Source: Ectocarpus siliculosus (Eukaryota; Sar; Phaeophyceae; Ectocarpales; Ectocarpaceae). Taken from it: a stretch of DNA of 10,284 nucleotides. Shown here one piece after another: positions 1-7,561 of the stretch. The DNA is taken from positions 194,207 to 204,490 of the forward strand of contig FN648466.1 of assembly GCA_000310025.1 (NCBI GenBank), written 5' to 3'. The notes under the pieces are model-generated. The model did no database searches and had not been told where the DNA came from. It saw nothing but the letters and a program-made list of their open reading frames with translations. The first letter of the stretch is position 1, and each line of letters opens with the position of its first letter. The position numbers and the translations under genes are program-made.

Positions 1-447
1 TGAAAAGGGGAAGGGAGAGGGGTTTTGGGTTCCGATTTTTTTTATTTCTTTTCCCCGCACTGAAAAAGTTTTGGTTTTTTGGGGGGGGTGGGGGTTGTTG
101 TTTTTTAGGAGAATTTTTGCATGGTTCAGCACCCTTGGCGGATTTGGGGTTTCTTCATGTGGGGGGGGGAGGACAACAGGGGAGGCAGCAAGTTTTTTTT
201 TTTTGGGGGGCGGGTTGGAAAAAATTTTTTGGGCAGGGAGTTTTATTTTAAACGTGGGGCAGCATTTCCTTTTGGGGTTTTTGGGGAAACATGTGCCCTT
301 AAAAAATCCTTTTTAACTTTGAAGGGATGTTTTTTTTTTTCGTTTTTTTGGGTTAAGAATTTTGGGGGCATTCCCAATATTTCCTTGGCAGGTACAGAGC
401 CAACAGGAACACAAATTTTTGCCCGGGGGAGGGGGGGGGGGGGGGGG
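1..447. other. Low-complexity G/T homopolymer region, probably low-quality sequence at a contig end
   Basis: This stretch is almost entirely runs of G, T and some A, with very little C. It has many homopolymers of 6 to 12 bases and ends in a G run of about 17 bases at 431-447. Normal mixed composition begins abruptly at about 448. This is the look of the tail of a capillary (Sanger) read, where peaks merge and homopolymers are over-called. I therefore treat all open frames here, on either strand, as artefacts. A genuinely G/T-rich repeat is the alternative. Confidence 0.6.
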
Positions 448-1620
448 TGGCGTTGTCGGTAGAGTCGGAGATTTCCGACGAAACCGTTGCCGCTGAGAGA
501 GTGGAAAGGAGGTCGTGAACAGGAGCGCACGTTTTTGCAATGCATGGATTGTGGCAGAGAACCACAGTCCAAACATCCAACGGGGTGGAGGTTAGGGAAG
601 AGAACGGACAACCATCGCGGGCCTGCGTGCCCCCGTGTCCCGGACCACCTCCCGCCACATCGGTCGCGAAAGCCTTTACATTTATGGTCGTCGAGTCCTG
701 CTGTCCACCTGTTTCGCGGTTTGGGAGGATGGATGCATTCAGACGCGTATCCCGGCACCTTCTACCTACACCTATGCAGCATGTAGGCTTCGTCGAAGGT
801 TTCGCCCGTGCAACCTATGCGGTGCTGCAGTCCCAATATTTTTCGTACTCGGTCCGTAGGTGGCGATTGGGAGAGGCGTGTTGACGAAGAATAAAATGTC
901 TGCGGCTTGCTCATCACCCAGCGGTCGCGAGCCTCTTGTCTTGTTTGTGAAGATTCCTCATGGAACCACAAAATTTCGTCTTCACAATGTAGAAAATTTC
1001 GTCCCCCGATCCCTGTAAGTAATCCGCCATGCTTGCTATCTTGTGAGCGATACCAGGCGGCTCTCCGTGTGCTTTGGATGGAACGAGAAAAATCCGGCTT
1101 CCTCTACTATTGATAGCCAGCGTCGTGACGTAGCGCACTGCGCACATGCACCCATGGACGAACGCACTCCGAACGACACTTGCCTATGTAAGTTGTGTGC
1201 CCGCCTACGTTCCACTATCACATGTCTGATGCAGCAACGCCGGTCGGTCTCCTCGTAAGGACTTCTTACCTTAAGGTACAGGTAACTGGTTAGAGTGAGC
1301 CAACAACACGAAGAAGCTTGATTTATTGGCTGTCAACCCTTGCCCACCAATTTCCATGTCTCCCTCTTGGGGCACTCACTCTCTGACACTTTGCAATCCT
1401 GACGAACGAACCGCGTATGCGCACAGTATCGACCACATCAATCATTAGCGGCACGCACAACGTAAGTAAGTATGACATGACGATGCCGATCGAGACAGAC
1501 TCGTTGAAGTGTCGGAGTATTTTCTTTCATGTCTACACACATTATTCTTACATCATCCTTAAAAAAACACTCAAGATAAATTGGCGATGGACTCAATGTT
1601 TTCTTGTATTCATACGCATA
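448..1620. other. Intergenic stretch without a recognisable gene
   Basis: Composition is ordinary here. Overlapping open frames of up to 114 codons occur on the plus strand between 487 and 884, but none shows a family motif I recognise, and they compete with each other in different frames. No tRNA-like structure and no convincing splice-consistent exon chain was found. It could hold untranslated sequence, a decayed element or a lineage-specific exon. Confidence 0.4.
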
Positions 1621-1937
1621 TGTGTGGTAACAGTAAACAGCGCCCCGGCGGAGATGCAGGTGGCACCCCCTCGTAGCGTAAGCATACACCAAACCAACCC
1701 GCAACCTTCCTTGACTCTTTTGTTCTAATGTGCTTTCTTTGTTTCGCATTAAAAAGTGTATTCCGTACGTTATTTGATCTCTGTCATCCCTCGACCTAGG
1801 TACTTCTGACCTGAAATTGGTGTTTCGTGTGATGGAGACATAACAACAAACAGCACACACAGACAGCCGGGGTAGGTCATACCACGGGGGAAGGAGTGGT
1901 GACCCTTTCCATCTCTTTCGATTTTTCTTTGTTTGGC

Positions 1938-1943
1938 AAAAAA
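1938..1943 (-). terminator. Pol III oligo-T terminator of tRNA-Asn copy 1
   Basis: Six A on the plus strand (TTTTTT in the tRNA sense) begin 3 bases beyond the discriminator base of the tRNA. This is the expected distance and form of an RNA polymerase III terminator. Confidence 0.75.
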
Positions 1944-1946
1944 GAA

Positions 1947-2018
1947 CGGTTCCGGAGGGCATCGAACCCTCGACCTCGCGATTAACAGTCGCACGCTCTG
2001 CCACTGAGCTACGGAACC
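1947..2018 (-). tRNA. trnN-GUU: tRNA-Asn (anticodon GUU), copy 1
   Basis: This gene encodes a complete 72-nt cloverleaf for decoding AAC/AAU asparagine codons. On the minus strand the acceptor GGTTCCG pairs with CGGAACC over 7 bp. The D arm is GCTC/GAGC. The anticodon stem TGCGA/TCGCG (one T-G pair) closes the loop CTGTTAA with anticodon GTT. A 5-nt variable loop follows, then the T arm GAGGG-TTCGATG-CCCTC, and the discriminator is G, usual for tRNA-Asn. The internal Pol III promoter is intact: A box TAGCTCAGTGG (2001-2011) and B box GGTTCGATGCC (1958-1968). There is no intron and no encoded CCA, as expected for a eukaryotic nuclear tRNA. The sequence is identical to copies 2 and 3. Confidence 0.96.
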
Positions 2019-2251
2019 CCTGTGAGTGTGATATCAGCGAACAGCGCCCCGGTCCACAACATGGAGGCGGCAAGCCCTCGTAGGATAATAAGCATACACC
2101 AAATCAACCCGCAACCTTCCTTGACTCTTTTCTTTATTTCGCATTAAAAAGTGTATTCCGTACGTTATTTGATCTCTGTCATCCCTCGACCTAGGTACTT
2201 CTGACCTGAAATTGGTGTTTCGTGTGATGGAGACAACAACAAACAGCACAC

Positions 2252-2319
2252 TGCGAAGGTGTACCGATTCTGGTAAAAGTCAATCGACGGATACCCTGCG
2301 AATCGGGTCCTCCTTAACA
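2252..2319 (-). repeat. 68-bp terminal direct repeat (3' LTR in minus-strand orientation)
   Basis: This is the left terminal repeat of the element, with TG...CA ends. It carries a short internal inverted repeat, CCGATTC (2264-2270) against GAATCGG (2300-2306), which could fold in RNA. It is very short for an LTR, but short LTRs are the defining trait of miniature elements. Confidence 0.8.
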
Positions 2320-2429
2320 CTCTCCACCCACAGAATTTACCCTCAACTGGGAACCTCTTGTGGCCAGGACGGGTAATTCGATGGAAGTGTCACAAGGTTC
2401 TTTACCAGTATCCTGCCCCTGACGCCATA

Positions 2430-2497
2430 TGCGAAGGTGTACCGATTCTGGTAAAAGTCAATCGACGCATACCCTGCGAATCGGGTCCTCCTTAACA
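2430..2497 (-). repeat. 68-bp terminal direct repeat (5' LTR in minus-strand orientation)
   Basis: This is the right terminal repeat, identical to the left one except for one base at repeat position 39. Near-identity of the two ends suggests recent insertion or recent homogenisation. Confidence 0.8.
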
Positions 2498-2580
2498 ACA
2501 CACAGACAGCCGGGGTAGGTCATACCACGGGGGAAGGAGTGGTGACCCTTTCCATCTCTTTCGATTTTTCTTTGTTTGGC

Positions 2581-2586
2581 AAAAAA
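2581..2586 (-). terminator. Pol III oligo-T terminator of tRNA-Asn copy 2
   Basis: Six A on the plus strand lie 3 bases past the tRNA 3' end, as for copy 1. Confidence 0.75.
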
Positions 2587-2589
2587 GAA

Positions 2590-2661
2590 CGGTTCCGGAG
2601 GGCATCGAACCCTCGACCTCGCGATTAACAGTCGCACGCTCTGCCACTGAGCTACGGAACC
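2590..2661 (-). tRNA. trnN-GUU: tRNA-Asn (anticodon GUU), copy 2
   Basis: This is a 72-nt cloverleaf identical in every base to copy 1, with anticodon GTT, intact A and B boxes and discriminator G. The miniature LTR element lies in its 3' flank, ending 92 bases from the tRNA 3' end and beyond the terminator, so the gene itself should still be transcribable. Confidence 0.96.
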
Positions 2662-2828
2662 CCTGTGAGTGTGATAACGGCGAACAGCGCCCCGGTCCAC
2701 AACATGGAGGCGGCAACCCCTCGTAGCATAATAAGCATACACCAAATCAACCCGCAACCTTCCTTGACTCTTTTCTTTATTTCGCATTAAAAAGTGTATT
2801 CCGTAACCGTACGTTATTTGATCTCTGT

Positions 2829-3104
2829 CCTGCAGACGACGCCACAATGTTATGGAGGAACAGAGAAATAAAAGAGGGAAGGGAGCAAGCTCGTTGCTCC
2901 TGGCTTCGGGTACTCACAGTTGTTGTTTGATCTCTTGTTTAGCCTTCTTAGACCAGGTCCGCTCAGCGCCCACTCGGAGAGCGGGGCTGGGATTTTGAAA
3001 CGTCGCCAAATATCCATATCCAAAGAAAATTCAAAATATCCAATAAGCGCTCATACAACGTTCATGAAACGCTCGTACAATGCAAATACACTAGTTGCTC
3101 CATT
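2829..3104. other. Unrelated ~276-bp sequence inside tRNA unit 3
   Basis: This stretch replaces about 8 bp of the ancestral unit between GATCTCTGTC and ACCTAGGTACT. It has no counterpart in units 1 and 2. I found no terminal inverted repeats and no clear target duplication. It contains a perfect 7-bp hairpin, GGAGCAA/TTGCTCC (2882-2900), and a second TTTGATCTCT (2926-2935) that also occurs at the left junction (2817-2826). A decayed transposable element or a filler acquired during rearrangement would both fit. Confidence 0.5.
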
Positions 3105-3227
3105 ACACCTAGGTACTACTGAAATTGGTGTTTCGTGTGATGAAGACAACAACAAACAGCACACACAGACAGCCGGGGTAGGGAGTGGTGACCCTTTCCA
3201 TCTCTTCCGATTTTTATTTTTTTGGCG

Positions 3228-3232
3228 AAAAA
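3228..3232 (-). terminator. Pol III oligo-T terminator of tRNA-Asn copy 3
   Basis: Five A on the plus strand lie 3 bases beyond the tRNA 3' end. This is one base shorter than in copies 1 and 2 but still sufficient in form. Confidence 0.7.
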
Positions 3233-3235
3233 GAA

Positions 3236-3307
3236 CGGTTCCGGAGGGCATCGAACCCTCGACCTCGCGATTAACAGTCGCACGCTCTGCCACTGAGCTA
3301 CGGAACC
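3236..3307 (-). tRNA. trnN-GUU: tRNA-Asn (anticodon GUU), copy 3
   Basis: This is a third 72-nt cloverleaf identical to copies 1 and 2, with anticodon GTT and intact A and B boxes. Its 3' flank (TTTATTTTTTTGGCGAAAAAG) is more diverged than that of copies 1 and 2, yet the gene body has no change. That points to selection or gene conversion on the tRNA itself. Confidence 0.96.
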
Positions 3308-3312
3308 CCTGT

Positions 3313-4117
3313 CTTGATACTGTCTATTTACGGTGGCAAAACTTGGGTATTTATATCATAGGGAGGATGTCAGAGCATTGATAAGGATACTTTGGTGCTA
3401 TCGGTCTAAGTAAGAAAGCGACCTTCCAAACTCTCTGGGAGCAGCGGAACTGCCCTGGGGTATCTTCTGCCACTAGAGAAACGAAGGTGCGCCCAGAATT
3501 GATCGACATGGCGAGAAAAAACGAAACTTGTGTATACTTTCGAAAATACCCAAAGCAGAAACTTGGGGCAACGACGGCCAACTGCGGGGCCCCCAGCGCT
3601 CAGTGTCTCGCATTCCCTCCTCGGCACTTGCGTGTGCTGACTCCTCGCACACACGCACCCTGTCTCGCGACGCACTGCTCGTGGATAGGGTTGGTATCTA
3701 TCGCCTTCGACAATTTGAAGAAGACGCGTCCCGGGGATGGTGACAATGCAGGTAGGCTAGCACATGTACATTCCTCGTGTGTAAAATGGCCGGGACTCCC
3801 CGTCCTTTGTTGGGTCTCGGGTCTCGGGCAGTCGGGTTACAACCGCAAGTAGGCACGTTCGCCCTGCTGCCGCTGTGTCGTGTATCATCGGCCAGGCTAC
3901 TACAGCACAAGAAACGCACAGTAGAGGTTTCATGTCTGTCCTGACAACCGCTTTAACTTGCGTTCTCCCCTCCGGCAAGTAGGCACGCGCCAGGCAGCAA
4001 TGAGGATGGTTGTCAATCGTACTTGCTAATAATAGTGATGTGGTCTTGCGACTCGACTGGCTCTGTGCCGAAGTCACCGGAAAACCTCGTGCAGGTCAAG
4101 AGAGTGAATGGGCGTGG
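3313..4117. other. Intergenic stretch without a recognisable gene
   Basis: Unique sequence follows the tRNA array. An open frame of 121 codons at 3487-3852 shows no recognisable domain and has competing frames. A short repeated motif, GCAAGTAGGCACG, occurs near 3845 and 3974. I see no tRNA and no splice-consistent exon set. Confidence 0.4.
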
Positions 4118-4153
4118 CAGCAACAGCAGCAGCAGCAGCAGCAGTAGCAGCAG
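4118..4153 (+). repeat. CAG trinucleotide microsatellite
   Basis: About 12 CAG-type units with CAA and TAG interruptions. The TAG interruption stops the frame that would read poly-Gln, so this is not evidence of a coding tract. Confidence 0.85.
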
Positions 4154-5507
4154 GGTGCGAATATCGTGGTTTTACTTGTCTGCAAGCAGTACTGCTGTAG
4201 TAGCTGCACACACACCACATTTTTCTCCGTTGAGTTGAAGTCAGAAAGAGAGCCTGTTCGACTCTCACTTCGACCTTGGGCTTTGGAGTGTGGAAGCACA
4301 TGTTACGTACCATAATCCCTCCGCACAACAGATTTGTAGGAGAGTAGGACTTGTTTCGCCAGACTTTCACAGACGGAAGGAGCGTATCCAGTAAGTCTCG
4401 TTGAATCTTAGCGGTAATAACGAGATCAATTTACCCGCCTTGAGAGTATTCCCGAGCAGGGCAACAGGCCGTCCGTGATATTGCTTCTGCCGTACAACTC
4501 CAAAAAGTTGTTTTCTTCAGAGCGAGTGAGGGACTGAGAAAGGGCGGTTGATACTGCTGTAGGAGTTGTCGCTTTTTACACTTACCGAAGCGTGTGCGTG
4601 TCAGGGGCAGCCGGAAACGTTGCTCAAGGTGTTGCGTGCGGCATTTCACCCGCACGCGAGTACCAGCCGCAGGGATCAGTCACGTTGCTTCACAAACGAT
4701 ATCTCCCCAAGATTTAACGTTTACGGTGATAGCCCGCGTCTGTTCAGTAGCTTTCGCAGGGGTGTTCGATCACGTAAACATGTTGGATAAAGCATACAAT
4801 CGGGGAAGCTAGGTTTGGGTATGCGTTAGGGAATAGGGTCTGCGTATCCCCTCCCTGTTCTATTTCCTTATTAGCTTACAAATCTCGCGAAGGCGGTCCC
4901 GCTTGTTGGAAAAGTTGGGAGAATTTCCCTCACGGTGTTCTCAGGCACACACACGGTGCCCCCCGGCCCACTCTCACGTACACCGACTGTCCAAACGTGT
5001 CGACCTTCATCTCTTCCGCCCGACAAATGTGCGTCATTCGTAGAGCTACATTGTACATTATACTTCGAAGTACCACTGATTTAGCTCAAAGCGGCGCCTT
5101 GAGGTCTTTCGTTGCTGCATACACAAGGCAGTACGCGTAGAGTTGCACTTGTTCAACTGATTGAGCTCAAGGGGCGGCTTTATGTGTTGCTGCAACCACG
5201 CGCGCGGCAGTAGGAATACGACGGGGGGTCGATACGAGCATGTGTTATCCCCCCCCAAAAAAATGCAACACATCCCCCTTTCCCTCTTCAGGCGATTCTC
5301 TTTGCACCTCGTCGCTTGCGAAAGCCAGCCCGCGAACTTGGCGGCTACAAGAGCCTCGTCTCCATCGTAGAACGGAAGCAGTAGTAGAAGACCACAAGCC
5401 AACTACCACGCGCGTGATACGCGTGATAGTGAGAGCACACGCTCTCTTCCCCGATCCATCCATCCAAACACCTGGCCTCGGCCATCACGCTTGACCTTTT
5501 GGTTATT
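4154..5507. other. Upstream region of the E2-like gene; no gene recognised
   Basis: More than 1.3 kb without a coding region I can support. Open frames at 4566-4790 and 5058-5402 lack family motifs. The sequence may hold the promoter and 5' untranslated region of the gene that starts near 5508, or further upstream exons. I could not identify a TATA box or initiator with confidence. It contains a degenerate 81-bp-period duplication (5075-5221). Confidence 0.4.
5075..5221. repeat. Degenerate tandem duplication, 81-bp period
   Basis: ACTGATTTAGCTCAAA...GCGGC...GTTGCTGCA...GGCAGTA at 5075-5140 is repeated as ACTGATTGAGCTCAAGG...GGCGGC...GTTGCTGCA...GGCAGTA from 5156. The shared blocks are in the same order with small length differences. 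No function is apparent. Confidence 0.65.
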
Positions 5508-5719
5508 ATGTGGTACTCCGTTGTTGGCTTGATTGAGCAGATATGGACGAATCGCCTCCTGAAGGAGTTGGACGGGATAGACTCCCGCCTCCCCGCCGGC
5601 ATCTCGCTCTCGAGCCACGACATGGAGCCGGAGTCCGGCGTGTGCAAGGCCTTCTTTGAGGCTGCTCTCAAGGCGGCGGCGAGCGGCGGGGGCGGGGGCA
5701 AGGAGGAGGAGGAGGGGAG
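5508..5719 (+). CDS. Exon 1 of the E2-like gene
   Basis: Residues 1-70 plus two bases of codon 71. It encodes the E2-like N-terminal helix and first strand, then Ala-rich, poly-Gly and poly-Glu residues leading into the insert. The donor is GGGGAG|GTGAGA in phase 2. G+C content and third-position GC rise sharply here compared with flanking DNA, which supports coding. The 5' boundary is the least certain edge of the model. Confidence 0.65.
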
Positions 5720-7523
5720 GTGAGAGAGATGGGTGGGGGGGGGTTGGTACTTCTGCCGCCACTGTTTTTTGTGGTCGTTCGGTGTGGTGGTGGTAGGTAG
5801 TAGTAGGTGGTTATGGTGACGAACACACGTGATCATGGTGGTAGTGGTGGCGGAGGTGGTGGTCAGGTGGAACGGCGGAAGCGTTGCTGGCGCACGAGGA
5901 TCAGAGACTTTTGAGATATGAGGCAAGAGAGAGGGGTGGCTGCTGAGTATGGCACTGCGGAAGCAGAAACAGTTTTTGGACACACATCGCGTGTAACGGT
6001 TCGGGTTGGGGCATGGCTGCTTGTATTCGCAGGGCCACGGGCGGCGTAATGAACGTTTTCCTCACCGAACACGCGTCTTTCTTAAGCCACCCTCTTGGTA
6101 GTAGCGCTTTCCTCGTCTCTCGAAAAACCTTTAAAAGAAGAAGGAGACCTTGAGGAGACACTTGTGTGTGGTCTGCCACCTCCCCCCCGGCGCGTGGTCC
6201 ATAAGCTCGATTCTCGATGTTTGCTTATTTGTCTCATATCCCGGAGCGTGTGCGCGTTAAGACCCGCCCAATGACGTTTAAGAACGGAGATGCGCGCCGC
6301 AGACAGAGGTCGTGACTCCGCTTCGGAGTTTCTTCGGCAACAGCAGTAGTAGAGAGAGGCAGGCCGCAGGGCACGTAGAAAATGCGAGCGACTGCTGCTG
6401 AAACAAGCGAAGGAGACGACTTGGAAGAAAACAATCCTGACCAGGCCTCTGTGACCTGATCTCCTCCCTCAAACCTCTGTGCTTGGACTCGACACCGTGC
6501 ACACTACTTTGTGTAGCAGAGGAGAAAAACGAGAAGAGGAGGAGGAGGAGGAGAAGGTGGACGGCAGCGGGAAGAAGTCGGAGGCGGGCGACAGCGACCC
6601 CGCTGATTCTGCGTCACCCCCCACCCCTGCGGAAGGAAAGATCGACGGGGAACACCCGCCGCCGGCGGCTGACGAGGATGGTAGTGAAGGGGAGGGGGGG
6701 GGATCCGCAGAATCAGCGGCGGCGGAGGCGGCGCCTGAGCTGCTGCGGTTTAAGATTGAGATGGATCTGGGTCTCGATACTAGGTGCGAGGCCGCTACTT
6801 ACGGCTATGAGAGACGGGGGGATATGGGGGTGGGGAGCGACATAATACACTCTTTGCTGTGACGCTTTGGTAGGGTGGTGCTTGCTTGAGTTGATCTGGT
6901 GTTCCAACTGAAGCACCCCACTCGATCCGCGCCTCCTGGCGTTGCTTGCTTGTCTGTATTGGTTGTTTGGCGTTTGGTTCCAGTGTTTCCACGGGGCGGG
7001 ATCCTTTCGAGCCTTCGGCACGCGTTTGAATTGCTCCATTTGTAAATGTGCGGTATTTCCTATGTCGTGCTTTCTTTTCTCCCTGGTTTGCCGTGGATGC
7101 GTTTACGTGTGCCTGACCCCTCCCCCCTTTTGTCGAAAATTATTCTCGCTTGAGGGGGGTCCGTGATGCGCGTTCAAACAAATGATGCGGCGTTATTTCC
7201 GTTACACCCCCACCCCCGTCTCTCTATTCACAAGTACAATTATTGAGACTTGGTGTGTGTGTGTTTTCCATTGTCTTTCTTGTGGTGTCCCATTATTTTT
7301 TTTTACAAAGGTACCCGTTCGAGTGTCCCGTGATCCGCGTGCTGGAGGGGGACGACGTCATGCCCACCTCGATCCTGTCCGGCGATGGTTTGCTGAGTCT
7401 GCCCGGCAGCGATGCTTGGACCCCGTCGAGCACCATTGTCAACACGCTCCAGGTCTGTTTCGATCATCACGTGTCACCTCGTTGTTGTGTTTGTTGTTGT
7501 GTGGTTGGTGTCGGTGTTAATGT

Positions 7524-7561
<38 letters not shown>

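Larger units (their letters stand above)
1621..2018 (-). repeat. tRNA-Asn tandem unit 1
   Basis: This is the first copy of a tandem unit whose parts are recognisable in all copies. In plus-strand order these are a block beginning near TGTG and containing CAGCGCCCCGG, the AGCATACACCAAA block, the CGCATTAAAAAGTGTATTCCG block, the CCTAGGTACTTCTGACCTG block, an ACAACAAACAGCACAC block, and the minus-strand tRNA-Asn. Unit 1 is the most diverged on its left side: it has an extra stretch near 1722-1742 and a different sequence around 1648-1668. Copy 2, without its insertion, is about 393 bp. Copy 1 is about 398 bp. Confidence 0.8.
2252..2497 (-). mobile_element. Miniature LTR retrotransposon-like element (TRIM/SMART class), non-autonomous
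   Basis: Two 68-bp direct repeats, 2252-2319 and 2430-2497, differ at a single base (G at 2290, C at 2468). Each begins TG and ends CA. They flank 110 bp of unique sequence. The whole is bounded by ACAC at 2248-2251 and 2498-2501, and the empty site with one ACAC is present in unit 1. On the minus strand the first repeat is followed after 2 nt by TGGCGTCAGGGGC (2427-2415), placed like a primer binding site. The second repeat is directly preceded by the purine-rich GTGGGTGGAGAG (2331-2320), placed like a polypurine tract. No coding capacity exists, so any mobility would have needed enzymes from an autonomous LTR element. The class is inferred from structure; the PBS tRNA is uncertain, with tRNA-Leu-like ends the nearest I can think of. 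Confidence 0.75.
2021..2661 (-). repeat. tRNA-Asn tandem unit 2, interrupted by a miniature LTR element
   Basis: This is the second copy of the unit, with the same order of blocks as unit 1 and very high identity to it from the CGCATTAAAAAGTG block through the tRNA. It is split at 2251/2498 by a 246-bp insertion with a 4-bp target duplication. Removing the insertion plus one duplication copy (250 bp) restores the uninterrupted sequence seen in unit 1 and leaves a unit of about 393 bp. Confidence 0.85.
2664..3307 (-). repeat. tRNA-Asn tandem unit 3, split by unrelated DNA
   Basis: The right-hand blocks of the unit (TGTGAGTGTGAT, CAGCGCCCCGG, AGCATACACC, CGCATTAAAAAGTG) run from 2664 to 2828. 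The remaining blocks resume at about 3105 with ACCTAGGTACT and continue through tRNA copy 3. Relative to unit 2 there are small differences: an extra CCGTAA-like duplication near 2805-2810, loss of about 17 bp after GGGGTAGG near 3181, and several substitutions. Homology stops 5 bases after the tRNA, at about 3312. Confidence 0.75.

Noticed and set aside
243-758. Minus-strand open frame of 171 codons
   Set aside because: It spans the suspect homopolymer region, where frame is not reliable, and includes a poly-Pro stretch made by the G run.
487-884. Overlapping plus-strand open frames of 74 to 114 codons as a gene
   Set aside because: Three frames are open over the same bases, no family motif is visible, and the sequence borders a suspected low-quality region.
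2252-2497. CRISPR-like pair of direct repeats
   Set aside because: Only two 68-bp repeats exist, with a 110-bp spacer, in eukaryotic DNA. TG...CA ends and the target duplication fit a retroelement.
1438-2847. Several minus-strand open frames of 70 to 210 codons over the tRNA-Asn units
   Set aside because: They read straight through the tRNA genes and the repeat flanks and recur only because the unit is repeated. No protein motif is present.
4118-4153. CAG repeat as a poly-Gln coding tract
   Set aside because: A TAG interrupts the CAG frame and no surrounding exon structure was found.
6315-6329. Hairpin ACTCCG-CTT-CGGAGT in intron 1 as a regulatory element or terminator
   Set aside because: A 6-bp stem alone in an intron is common by chance, and nothing around it supports a function.
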